This document shows positions 42,798-51,035 of a stretch of DNA of 64,000 nucleotides, piece by piece (the stretch's first letter is position 1; each line of letters opens with the position of its first letter). Origin of the DNA: Zwartia panacis (GTDB taxonomy: Bacteria > Pseudomonadota > Gammaproteobacteria > Burkholderiales > Burkholderiaceae_B); assembly GCF_030410395.1 (NCBI RefSeq), contig NZ_JAUHHF010000006.1, positions 62,001 to 126,000 of the forward strand, given 5' to 3'. The notes under the pieces were generated by a model that did not search any database, was not told the origin of the DNA, and was given only the letters and a program-made list of their open reading frames with translations. The translations under genes were made by a program, and so were the position numbers.

Positions 42798-43671
42798 GCA
42801 AATCATTCAAGACACCCCTGTCGCTCGACCAGAGAGAATCAGTGAAATTGAGCTGACGGGTTTTGGTGTGATCGAAAAGCCACTGAGTACGTTTGAGCGA
42901 TTGATGGGTAACGGCTTGCTCAGAAAGACACTTGTTTTGCTGTTTCTCGCAGGAGTGTGGGAAATCTATGCCCTTTGGCTCAACAATCCGTTGTTATTCC
43001 CAACATTTTCCGCCACCGTTCAAGCGTTTTTCGCGGGCTTGATCACAGGCAAGATCATCATGGCGACATGGTCGTCGCTGACGGTACTCTTGCAGGGTTA
43101 TGCCGTGGGGCTGGCGATCGCTGCGCTCTTTACGGCATTTGCCAGTGCCACGCGCATCGGTTCGGATATTCTGGAAACGCTGACATCCATGTTTAATCCT
43201 TTGCCGTCGATTGCTTTGTTGCCTTTGGCGATGATCTGGTTTGGACTGGGTGAGGGCAGCATCATTTTCGTGTTGATTCACGCGGTCCTCTGGGCGGTTG
43301 CCCTCAATACACACGCAGGTTTTAAAGCGGTGAGTCCAACCTGGCGTATGGTGGGTAAAAACTATGGGCTCTCCAATGTCGCCTATGTCACCAAGATTTT
43401 AATTCCGGGCGCTTTCCCGAGTATTTTGACCGGTATGAAAATCGGCTGGGCTTTCGCTTGGCGTACGCTGATTGCGGCTGAGTTGGTCTTTGGCGCTAGC
43501 TCTGGCTCGGGTGGTTTGGGTTGGTATATTTTTCAAAATAAAAATATGCTGGACATTCCAAATGTATTTGCCGGGCTGCTGACGGTCATCATTTTTGGCC
43601 TTCTGGTGGAAAATCTAATCTTTAAAACCGTTGAGAAAAAAACAATTAGCCGCTGGGGTATGCAGTCCTAA
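42790..43671 (+). CDS. ABC transporter permease (SsuC/TauC type)
   Basis: A 293-residue inner-membrane permease with about six helices and a BPD-type domain. The EAA-like loop reads YGLSNVAYVTKILIPGAFPS. I start at ATG 42790, inside the last codons of the ATPase gene, with GAGAG upstream; the open frame reaches 42703 but lies wholly within the ATPase gene. It completes the importer with the receptor at 40943. Confidence 0.9.
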   Translation: MREQIIQDTPVARPERISEIELTGFGVIEKPLSTFERLMGNGLLRKTLVLLFLAGVWEIYALWLNNPLLFPTFSATVQAFFAGLITGKIIMATWSSLTVLLQGYAVGLAIAALFTAFASATRIGSDILETLTSMFNPLPSIALLPLAMIWFGLGEGSIIFVLIHAVLWAVALNTHAGFKAVSPTWRMVGKNYGLSNVAYVTKILIPGAFPSILTGMKIGWAFAWRTLIAAELVFGASSGSGGLGWYIFQNKNMLDIPNVFAGLLTVIIFGLLVENLIFKTVEKKTISRWGMQS

Positions 43672-43707
43672 GTTTTAAATGACGATCTAAAATTACTGGA
43701 GACAAAC

Positions 43708-44673
43708 ATGAAAAAAATAGTTGCGCTGCTTGCGCTGTGTCTGGGCGTGGTCTCGCCTGTGATCGCAGATTCAGCTTTTAATCCCAACAAGCCTGTCAAG
43801 ATTGTTGTGCCATTCCCACCCGGTGGAGGTACTGACGCGCTTTCCAGGATTTTGGCTGAAAAACTGACTCAGATTTGGAAGCAGCAAGTCATCGTTGAAA
43901 ATCGTGCCGGCGCGCAAGGTAACGTTGGTACCGCGTATGGCGCCAAAGCACCTCCTGATGGCTATACCTTGGTGCTCGCGCACCAGGGAGCCTTCACCGT
44001 CAATCCTCATATCTACAAAGATACGGGTTTTGATCCTGTCAAAGATTTCATTCCGGTCACACGCGGAACACAACAACCTTTTGTTCTGGTGGCAACACCA
44101 GGTTTGAATGTTAAAAATCTCAAGGAATTTATTGCACTGGCAAAAACGCAGCCAGGAAAACTCTCGTACGGGTCGAGTGCCTCAGGCCCTCAGTTGACCG
44201 GCGAGATGTTTAAAGGCGTGACGGGAGTCGATATGATGCATGTCGCCTACAAGGGGGCAGGTCCAGGCATCGTGGACGTATTGGCTGGCCATATTAATTT
44301 ATTCGTCGCGAATCCCACTTCGGTGGCACCGCATGTCCGCGCAGGCAAACTTGTCGGACTCGTGATGTTTGGTCCGGATAGTGTGTCCGTATTGCCGGAT
44401 ACCCCAACAGCAGCTCAGGCAGGATTCCCTGAGCTTGGAAAAATGCCGGAGTGGTATGGATTCGCGGTACCTGCTGGCACACCCGCCAAGGTGGTTGAGC
44501 AACTCAATCAAGACCTGACTGCCGCGCTGAAAGATCCGGCCGTTAAAAGTCGCTTGGATGGTCTGGGACTGAATGCTTCACCTAGTACGCCCAAAGAGTT
44601 TGCAGAACAAATTCAGCGTGACTTGAATGCAACGAAGGACTTGGTCAAGAAAGCTGATTTGAAAGCACAGTAA
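43708..44673 (+). CDS. Bug/TctC family receptor
   Basis: A 321-residue periplasmic receptor. The signal peptide MKKIVALLALCLGVVS ends VIAD. The ligand loop is PFPPGGGTDALSR and IVENRAGAQGN follows. A TGGAGACAAAC ribosome site precedes the ATG. It lies 36 bases after the ABC permease and 34 bases before a hydroxybutyrate-dehydrogenase-like SDR, all on one strand. It may share a transcript with both, so two receptors of different classes could serve one pathway. Confidence 0.9.
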   Translation: MKKIVALLALCLGVVSPVIADSAFNPNKPVKIVVPFPPGGGTDALSRILAEKLTQIWKQQVIVENRAGAQGNVGTAYGAKAPPDGYTLVLAHQGAFTVNPHIYKDTGFDPVKDFIPVTRGTQQPFVLVATPGLNVKNLKEFIALAKTQPGKLSYGSSASGPQLTGEMFKGVTGVDMMHVAYKGAGPGIVDVLAGHINLFVANPTSVAPHVRAGKLVGLVMFGPDSVSVLPDTPTAAQAGFPELGKMPEWYGFAVPAGTPAKVVEQLNQDLTAALKDPAVKSRLDGLGLNASPSTPKEFAEQIQRDLNATKDLVKKADLKAQ

Positions 44674-44707
44674 TGATTGATGGTGTTTGATGTCTCAAGG
44701 ATCAGAA

Positions 44708-45487
44708 ATGCTCAAAGGTAAATCGGCGCTTGTCACAGGTTCGAGTGGTGGAATTGGATTGGCGATTGCCCAAGAACTCGCTTCAGCCGGTTGCAACGTG
44801 ATTTTGCATGGACTTGAACCGCTCAGCCAGGTCTCCGGGGAGCTGGCCTTACTGAATGCGAAAGGTGTCCAGGCTGTTTATCATCAAAAGGATATCCAAA
44901 ATCCCGATGAAGTTGAGCAGCTGGTCTCACTCGCGCTTAAACAGTTTGGCCGTATCGATATCCTGGTCAACAATGCGGTCACTCGACACTTTTCGCCGAT
45001 TGAGACGTTTTCAACTGAGCGCTGGGATCAGGCGCTTGCCGTCAATCTGAGCGCGCCTTTTCATTTCGTGAAAGCATTTTTGCCAGGCATGCGAGAGGGT
45101 GGTTGGGGGAGGGTGATTAATATGACCTCTGTGTATGGCTCGCGTGGCACACCCAATCGAATCGATTATGTCACCACGAAAAGCGCGCTCATCGGTATGA
45201 CAAGAGCGATCGCCTCCGAGGTTGTGGGGCAAAATATCACCTGCAATGCGCTGTGTCCGGGGTCCGTGCTGACCCCTAACATTGAGAGTCGCATCCGCGC
45301 CCTGATGCAAGAAAAACAGCTTGATTGGGATCATGCGACAAAAGAGTTTTTACAGGGCAAGCAGCCAGGCGGCAAGCTGATTCCGGCCAAACATCTGGCA
45401 GAGCTGGCACTTTTTTTGTGTACACCTGCTGGTGGTCAGATGAATGGAGCCATCCTGCCTATGGAAAACGGCTGGTTGGCGCTTTAG
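44708..45487 (+). CDS. SDR, 3-hydroxybutyrate dehydrogenase-like
   Basis: A 259-residue SDR. VTGSSGGIGLAI (9-20) is the cofactor loop and YVTTK holds the catalytic Tyr/Lys. The C-terminal half (LCPGSVLTPNIESRI, then GKQPGGKLIPAKHLAELA) matches D-3-hydroxybutyrate dehydrogenases in layout. These oxidise 3-hydroxybutyrate to acetoacetate, but relatives act on other 3-hydroxy acids. I start at ATG 44708 behind AAGGA; in-frame starts exist at 44687 and 44690. Probably the last gene of the 38578-45487 unit. Confidence 0.83.
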   Translation: MLKGKSALVTGSSGGIGLAIAQELASAGCNVILHGLEPLSQVSGELALLNAKGVQAVYHQKDIQNPDEVEQLVSLALKQFGRIDILVNNAVTRHFSPIETFSTERWDQALAVNLSAPFHFVKAFLPGMREGGWGRVINMTSVYGSRGTPNRIDYVTTKSALIGMTRAIASEVVGQNITCNALCPGSVLTPNIESRIRALMQEKQLDWDHATKEFLQGKQPGGKLIPAKHLAELALFLCTPAGGQMNGAILPMENGWLAL

Positions 45488-45561
45488 TCGGACGGCAGTG
45501 CGAGCTGACAGTTTTTATCAGGTATTCTGAGGCAAATATTGATCAGAATGAGGATTGAACA

Positions 45562-47187
45562 ATGGCCCAGATCATTTGGCGCTGGATAGATCGCAATATC
45601 CTTGAGCTTGGCCGTGAAGTGCGTTTGTCTTATTTGCCGCCGCTCATGGTTTATATGGCTGCCGGCATTTCCAGTCTGACCGGCATTGTGGGTACCTTTT
45701 TCGTCAAGGATTACCTCAATCTCTCTGTTGCCTTTTTAGCTGCATTGAGTTTCTGGGTGGTCATTCCCTGGTCGCTCAAAATGGTGCTCGGACACTTGAT
45801 TGATTTGCTCTGGCGATGGAAAAGGGCATTATTGTTTCTCGGTGCTTTACTGATCGCGGCGAGTTTGCTGATCATGATCGGGCTGATTGGTGACCGCGAA
45901 TCCATGGCAGCGGTGATGTCCGTGGAGAGTTGGTATGTGCTGAGTGCCTTGCTTTCTCCTGTAGGGTATGTATTGCAAGATGCTGTGGCCGATGCGATGA
46001 CTGTAGAGGCTGTCCCCCGTGTGGAGGACGATGGACAGTTGATCGATCCTGAACGCAGAAAGCTGATGCACACGACCATGCAGACGCTTGGGCGGGTGGC
46101 AATTATTGGAGGTTCGGTATTTGTTGCGGTTATTAACCTGTATGTTTTTGCAGGTGTCCAGCAACTTGATGAGGCACAGAAGGTAGAAAAATATCTTCAG
46201 GTTTATCTTGTGTCGATGGCGATTCCCTTGATCTCTGTACTCGGTGTCGTATTGGCCGCCGTCTTGCAAGCGCGCGCGCAAAAAAAATTGCTAGCAAGGG
46301 GCATGACAAAAGAACAGGCTCATGCGCTCCTGACCGGTGATATCGAACCAACCAAACCTAATTGGGTGATTCTGGGGGGCAGTCTGGTTTTTGTCGCATT
46401 CACGATGACGATGGGACTGACTCAGATGCCCTACGGGCAGGAAATCATTTTTGTTGGATCAATGGGGATTGTCACCTTTCTGATCTCCAGGCTGACGCGT
46501 GACTTGGATCCTCAGATGCGGTCCACGCTTGTGGGTACTGCGATTGTTATTTTTGTGTTTCGCGCGATACCAAGTCCTGGCCCTGGTGTGACGTGGTGGA
46601 TGATTGACGAGCTCAAATTCGACCAGCATTTTTTCTCGATCCTCTCCCTGATTGCCAGTACCTTGTCCTTGCTCGGCATGTTTATTTTTCGACGCTTTAT
46701 GGCCGAGCGTTCGATTGCTTATGTCGTGGGTACGCTGACTATATTTGGCACCTTGCTTTCTTTGCCTACGATCGGCATGTTTTATGGTTTGCATCATTGG
46801 ACCAGCGCGATGACGGGCGGTATCGTGGACGCAAGATTTATCGCCCTGGTGGATGCGGCGCTGGAGTCTCCCCTCGGTCAAGTGGCGATGATTCCGATGC
46901 TGGCGTGGATCGCGCGTTCGGCCCCTGAAAATCTCAAGGCAACGTATTTTGCTGTGATGGCTTCGTTTACCAATCTTGCGCTGTCGCTCAGTCAGCTTGG
47001 CACAAAGTATTTGAATCAGATTTTCACCGTGACCCGGGAGGTACGCAATCCAGCCTCGGGCGTAGTCGAAGTCGCGGCCAACTATACAAGTTTGGGATCG
47101 ATTCTGGCGGCGTCTATTTTGATTGGTTTGACTTTGCCGTTTCTGGCGATTCTTTTTGTGAAGCTCACGCGCTTTAGAACAGCTTAA
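45562..47187 (+). CDS. BT1-family (folate/biopterin-type) MFS permease
   Basis: A 541-residue membrane protein with about twelve helices. FWVVIPWSLKMVLGHLIDL near residues 64-82 and LQDAVADAMTVEAVP near residues 137-151 match the BT1 folate/pteridine transporter family of the major facilitator superfamily. Bacterial members are little studied, so the substrate is uncertain. A GAGGA site precedes the ATG. The stop codon is interlocked with that of the convergent DUF6279 gene in TTAA at 47184-47187. Confidence 0.78.
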   Translation: MAQIIWRWIDRNILELGREVRLSYLPPLMVYMAAGISSLTGIVGTFFVKDYLNLSVAFLAALSFWVVIPWSLKMVLGHLIDLLWRWKRALLFLGALLIAASLLIMIGLIGDRESMAAVMSVESWYVLSALLSPVGYVLQDAVADAMTVEAVPRVEDDGQLIDPERRKLMHTTMQTLGRVAIIGGSVFVAVINLYVFAGVQQLDEAQKVEKYLQVYLVSMAIPLISVLGVVLAAVLQARAQKKLLARGMTKEQAHALLTGDIEPTKPNWVILGGSLVFVAFTMTMGLTQMPYGQEIIFVGSMGIVTFLISRLTRDLDPQMRSTLVGTAIVIFVFRAIPSPGPGVTWWMIDELKFDQHFFSILSLIASTLSLLGMFIFRRFMAERSIAYVVGTLTIFGTLLSLPTIGMFYGLHHWTSAMTGGIVDARFIALVDAALESPLGQVAMIPMLAWIARSAPENLKATYFAVMASFTNLALSLSQLGTKYLNQIFTVTREVRNPASGVVEVAANYTSLGSILAASILIGLTLPFLAILFVKLTRFRTA

Positions 47188-48077
47188 TTTTGAGCGAGTT
47201 TCTTCGGGGTCAGGGCTGCAAAATCTTGCGCATAACCCCGCAGTTTCTTTTGAAGAAATTTCTTTTGCTCGGCAGAGGCAATATTCAGAATCTCGGCGGT
47301 TGCCTGAGCCCATTCCATGCGCAAGTCATCGCGCTGCTGGTTGAGATTCGGTTCACGGTATGTATTCAGGCTCGTGAGGTATTCTGTAAGAGCCTGTTGC
47401 GCGTGTGCAGGTGACCCTGAGCGCTGTGTCTCCAGAAGTGTCAACAAGGCTTGCTGGCGCAATTTGCGTTCTGCATACCAGGCGGTAATAGTGGGCGCCC
47501 TGCGATCTGAAACAGAAATCAGAATGTTTCTTTGTTGCGTGTCCAACGACCCCAGCCACTCTTCGAAACGTTTTGTAATGCGCGCATGACGCTTTTTGAT
47601 GCTCGCTGGGCTATCGGAATTTTTCAAATAGTCAGAAAAATATTCATCGTTACTATCTTTAAATTTTGATTGCAGCTGCTTGAGCTGTTGCGGTCCCAGT
47701 GTCACCAGAAGAGGACCGAGTTGCGTCGCCGCGCGTGCCCCGACGGTTTGCAGCTGGTTCTCGATTGTTTCTTGTATGGAGAGGATTTCTTTACCCGTGA
47801 AAGGTTCAGGTTTGGAGAGCCTGTTGGCCCATTGATTGAGTTCCGCGGTGTAAAGGGGGAGTGTGCGTTCATGCCATGCAGCAAAGCTCGCCAGTTCCTG
47901 ATCAAGCAGTGCTTGCTGTTTCTCATCCAGATTCAGATAAGAATTCATGCGATAAGCGATTAGCCCGGGGGCGTAGTTATAGGCAAGTTGCAGTGAACTG
48001 CATCCAGTCAGGACTAACGCAACGATAGCAACTGCGCCCGATTTCAGGAGACGCATCAGGGAATTGGAGACGCGCAT
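47184..48077 (-). CDS. DUF6279 family lipoprotein
   Basis: A 297-residue predicted lipoprotein. The signal ends with lipobox LTGC (Cys26) followed by SSLQLAYNYAPG, the hallmark of DUF6279. The rest is highly alpha-helical and charged with Gln-rich stretches, without transmembrane segments. Ser at +2 suggests outer-membrane sorting. The function of this family is unknown. It is divergent from the histone-deacetylase-family gene. Confidence 0.87.
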   Translation of the reverse strand: MRVSNSLMRLLKSGAVAIVALVLTGCSSLQLAYNYAPGLIAYRMNSYLNLDEKQQALLDQELASFAAWHERTLPLYTAELNQWANRLSKPEPFTGKEILSIQETIENQLQTVGARAATQLGPLLVTLGPQQLKQLQSKFKDSNDEYFSDYLKNSDSPASIKKRHARITKRFEEWLGSLDTQQRNILISVSDRRAPTITAWYAERKLRQQALLTLLETQRSGSPAHAQQALTEYLTSLNTYREPNLNQQRDDLRMEWAQATAEILNIASAEQKKFLQKKLRGYAQDFAALTPKKLAQN

Positions 48078-48178
48078 GAGTGTTGCCGGCTAGTATCGTG
48101 AAAAATCAGTACAGTAGTTCTTTATTTTGCCACTGATTAGTTGTATTGATTGAAATGACAAGGTTCGGAGAAGGTCAT

Positions 48179-49087
48179 ATGGACGCGTTTTATGCGGATC
48201 ATTTTGTTTTGCCGCTGCCAGAGGGCCATCGTTTCCCGATATCTAAGTATCGCTTACTGCGCGATGGCGTGGCTGGAGCACCCGGACTCAACTTGCTTGA
48301 GGCGCCAGCTGCCACAGATACCCAGTTACTGTTGGCTCACGACCCCGTTTATGTTCAAAAAGTGATCACGGGAACGCTTGAGCCCAAAGAACAGCGAGAA
48401 ATAGGTTTTCCCTGGACACCCGGCATGGTTGAGCGTTCGCGTCGTTCCGTAGGCGCGACAATTGCCGCTTGTCAGTCGGCTGTGCGAGACGGGATTGCGG
48501 TCAATCTTGCGGGCGGCACACATCATGCGTATCGGGATAAGGGAAGTGGTTTTTGTGTGTTCAACGACGCTGCGGTCGCGGCGCGAGTGATGCAGAGACA
48601 GTCTGCGCATGGGTTCAACGTAGCCATCATCGATCTAGATGTGCATCAAGGAAATGGTACTGCAGCAATTTTCAAAAATGATGCCAGCGTTTTTACGCTC
48701 TCATTGCATGGCGACAAGAATTTTCCTTTTAGAAAAGAGCCGAGTGATTTGGATGTTCCTTTGGCGGATGGCGTATCGGATGAAGCGTATTTAGAAGCTT
48801 TGGACGCAGCACTTGAACAATTAAACAAGGTTTTTACGCCTGATTTGTTGATCTATCTCGCCGGAGCGGATCCGCACGAGGGTGATCGCCTGGGACGTCT
48901 CAAGCTGACCCATGCTGGAATGCTCAAGAGGGATCAGCGTGTGTTTGAGTATTCGAGAGCGTTGAGTGTCCCGCTTGCCATTTCGATGGCGGGTGGTTAT
49001 GGCCATGATATCGAGACAACAGTAGCCGTTCATCGTCAAACCGTGCTTGAGGCGCTTAGTTTCAGTCAATCACTCACTTTTATTTAG
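48179..49087 (+). CDS. histone deacetylase family amidohydrolase
   Basis: A 302-residue zinc hydrolase of the arginase/deacetylase fold. GGTHHAYRDKGSGFCVFND carries the paired catalytic His residues; zinc ligands are in DLDVHQGNG and AGADPHEGD; the Tyr is in AGGYGHD. The bacterial family deacetylates acetoin-related compounds, polyamines or lysine side chains. The start is ATG 48179 (CGGAGAAGG upstream); TTG 48146 and ATG 48155 are in frame but poorer. No acuABC context is present. Confidence 0.9.
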   Translation: MDAFYADHFVLPLPEGHRFPISKYRLLRDGVAGAPGLNLLEAPAATDTQLLLAHDPVYVQKVITGTLEPKEQREIGFPWTPGMVERSRRSVGATIAACQSAVRDGIAVNLAGGTHHAYRDKGSGFCVFNDAAVAARVMQRQSAHGFNVAIIDLDVHQGNGTAAIFKNDASVFTLSLHGDKNFPFRKEPSDLDVPLADGVSDEAYLEALDAALEQLNKVFTPDLLIYLAGADPHEGDRLGRLKLTHAGMLKRDQRVFEYSRALSVPLAISMAGGYGHDIETTVAVHRQTVLEALSFSQSLTFI

Positions 49088-49101
49088 AGACCCGCAGGAT
49101 C

Positions 49102-49144
49102 TTGATCCCGATCAAAATGGATGAACGCTCATCAAGGTTAGAAT
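49102..49144 (+). promoter_or_regulatory. FNR/ANR-type box with -10 element, class II layout
   Basis: TTGATCCCGATCAA at 49102-49115 is a perfect FNR consensus (TTGAT, four bases, ATCAA). TAGAAT at 49139-49144 makes a good -10 element. If transcription starts near 49151, the box centre is at about -42, the classical position for FNR activation. The cupin ATG at 49202 follows about 50 bases later. This predicts induction under low oxygen. Confidence 0.65.
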
Positions 49145-49201
49145 CGAAGTACAGCCCGCGAATAAGCGGCCAGTGATTAACGAATTGGAGGACGACTCAT
49201 C

Positions 49202-49702
49202 ATGGCTCACACACTTCAGCAATTTGCCCGTCAATGTCACGACCTGTTGAAAGCTCAACCTGGTCCAGCCGGGCGTCAAAAGGTTGCGGATCTTTTGAAA
49301 GAAGTTTTAGTGGACAAGCAGTTTGTCGAAGCCAATCTCGGGCCGAATGTTGGCGAGAGAGAAGTCATTTACGAAGATCCCGAATTGGGCTTTTGTATTG
49401 TTGCCCATAACTACCAAGGCGCAAAAAGCTCAACACCGCACGATCACGCCCACTCTTGGGCGATTTATGGCCAGGCGCGCGGAGAGACAGAGATGCGTGA
49501 CTACGCCCTGATTGAGGCTGCCGCAGGAGACAAGCCTGGCAAGGTTCGTCAGACTAAAACATACAAGCTCACACCAGGTGTGGCACATGTTTATAACGAA
49601 GGTGATTTGCATGCCCCGGAACGCGTTGCTTCGACAAGTCTGATCCGTATCGAGGGTACGAACATGTCGAAAGTAAAACGTGCAGCGTACGAGGTTGTTT
49701 AG
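49202..49702 (+). CDS. small cupin-domain protein
   Basis: A 166-residue single-cupin protein. STPHDHAHSWAIYGQARGE near residues 77-95 provides the first cupin motif (His, His, Glu metal ligands), and GVAHVYNEGDLH near residues 125-136 holds the second-motif His. The layout recalls cysteine-dioxygenase-like cupins, but identity is not established. It is probably a cytoplasmic metal-dependent enzyme or sensor. A GAGGA ribosome site precedes the ATG. It stands alone behind an FNR-type promoter, so its role is likely tied to oxygen supply. Confidence 0.78.
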   Translation: MAHTLQQFARQCHDLLKAQPGPAGRQKVADLLKEVLVDKQFVEANLGPNVGEREVIYEDPELGFCIVAHNYQGAKSSTPHDHAHSWAIYGQARGETEMRDYALIEAAAGDKPGKVRQTKTYKLTPGVAHVYNEGDLHAPERVASTSLIRIEGTNMSKVKRAAYEVV

Positions 49703-49752
49703 AGGTACTTTAAGGGTACTTTAAAGTCCTGCGCTTGAACACAACAAGGAAG

Positions 49753-49787
49753 GCACTCCGAGTCTTTAATATAGACATTCGGAGTGC
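49753..49787. terminator. hairpin between convergent cupin and TAXI genes
   Basis: GCACTCCGA at 49753-49761 pairs with TCGGAGTGC at 49779-49787, and the inner GTCT/AGAC (49762-49765, 49773-49776) extends the stem. It lies between two convergent genes. No T-run follows in either direction, so it may stabilise RNA ends or terminate only weakly. The same gap holds a direct GGTACTTTAA repeat at 49704-49713 and 49715-49724. Confidence 0.55.
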
Positions 49788-49840
49788 GCTTCGCGATAAT
49801 CAGAAATCAAAACACGAAGCAAGCTGTTTACGTTGCTCCG

Positions 49841-50794
49841 TTACATTGCTCCGACTTCTTTGAAGTACTTGGCCGCACCAGGATGCATGGGGATACCTGC
49901 ATCTGCCGCCATCATTTTAGGTGTTAATTCACCGATCGCCTTGTTTACGGCAGCCATAGCGGGAATATTTTCAGCCATAGTCTTGACCATTTTATAGACT
50001 ACATCTTCAGGCATATCGCAACGAACGATTAAATGAGTTTGATAGCCAATGACAGGTACGTCCTTGTCTTGCTTGGGATAGGTTCCAGCTTTGATGATGA
50101 GCTTGCTATAGCCTCCATTCATCTTACGCATGCCTTCCATTGTCTTGTCATCAACGGGCACTAACTTGATATCGCGTCCACTGGCCAGATCCATCACGGC
50201 CGATGCAGGTGCAGTGGTGCCAAGAGTAAAGACATCGACGTGACCGTCTTTCATCATCGAAACCGCATCCGTGTAGCTAGCCTGGAAGTTCATGCGAGCC
50301 AAGCCGCTGTAGTCAAAACCGTTAAGCTTGAGAACAGCTGCGGTGATGGCCTCCGCCGTATTGCCCTTTGACTGGGCGACCAGACGCTTACCCTTTATGT
50401 CGGCGTAAGAGTTGATATTAGATGACGCAGTTGCGACCACTTGAAAGTATTGAGGATAGATGTTGGCCATTTGGCAAACATTGGTCGATTTTTGCTTGAA
50501 TGGGGGGACACCCATCGCACCATCCACAGCACTGCTTGAGTTGGAGAAACCGACCTGCGCTTTACCTTGTTCCACACCAATGACGTTGGCGACGCCCGCA
50601 CCGGGTTGCGCTGTAATTTGAAGTCCAGGGATCGCCTTTTCCCACATGCCCTTTAGCGCACCACCGAGCGGCACCCAGACGCCACCTTGGGGGCCGGTCA
50701 TCAGGGTGACTTGCTGAGCGGAAGCTGGTGTAGTAGCCAGCAGGGCTGTACCAAGCGCGACTGCTGAAAGTGCGAATTTTGTGGTTTGTTTCAT
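49841..50794 (-). CDS. TAXI family TRAP transporter receptor (orphan)
   Basis: A 317-residue periplasmic receptor with signal peptide ending ASAQ. LMTGPQGGVWVPLGGAL at the mature start and GVEQGKAQVGFSNSSSAVDG are TAXI-family signatures. TAXI receptors deliver substrates such as glutamate or 2-oxo-acids to fused TRAP permeases. No TRAP permease gene lies next to it; the only DctQM pair is 38 kb away and of a different class. It is therefore an orphan receptor within this window. Confidence 0.9.
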   Translation of the reverse strand: MKQTTKFALSAVALGTALLATTPASAQQVTLMTGPQGGVWVPLGGALKGMWEKAIPGLQITAQPGAGVANVIGVEQGKAQVGFSNSSSAVDGAMGVPPFKQKSTNVCQMANIYPQYFQVVATASSNINSYADIKGKRLVAQSKGNTAEAITAAVLKLNGFDYSGLARMNFQASYTDAVSMMKDGHVDVFTLGTTAPASAVMDLASGRDIKLVPVDDKTMEGMRKMNGGYSKLIIKAGTYPKQDKDVPVIGYQTHLIVRCDMPEDVVYKMVKTMAENIPAMAAVNKAIGELTPKMMAADAGIPMHPGAAKYFKEVGAM

Positions 50795-51035
50795 GACATC
50801 TCCAAATAATTTTTATGCGTGTGTCACAACTGATATTGGATCAATGTGACTGATACCAAGCGTATGGGTCGGACGATCTGTGAAAGACCAGACCATTTTG
50901 CGATTCTATAGAACAGAGCACTAAAAGTGAATGAGTCAAAACACATCTCTTTATAGGGTGACATACAGAGAAATGACAAGTGCGATCATAAATAACTAGG
51001 GTTTACCATGCATCAAAAGACGCTTAAGGAGGATC

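Noticed and set aside
46459-47313. Minus-strand open frame of 284 codons opposite the BT1-family gene
   Set aside because: Its product is rich in Arg, His and Gln without any domain, as expected for an antisense shadow of a membrane protein.
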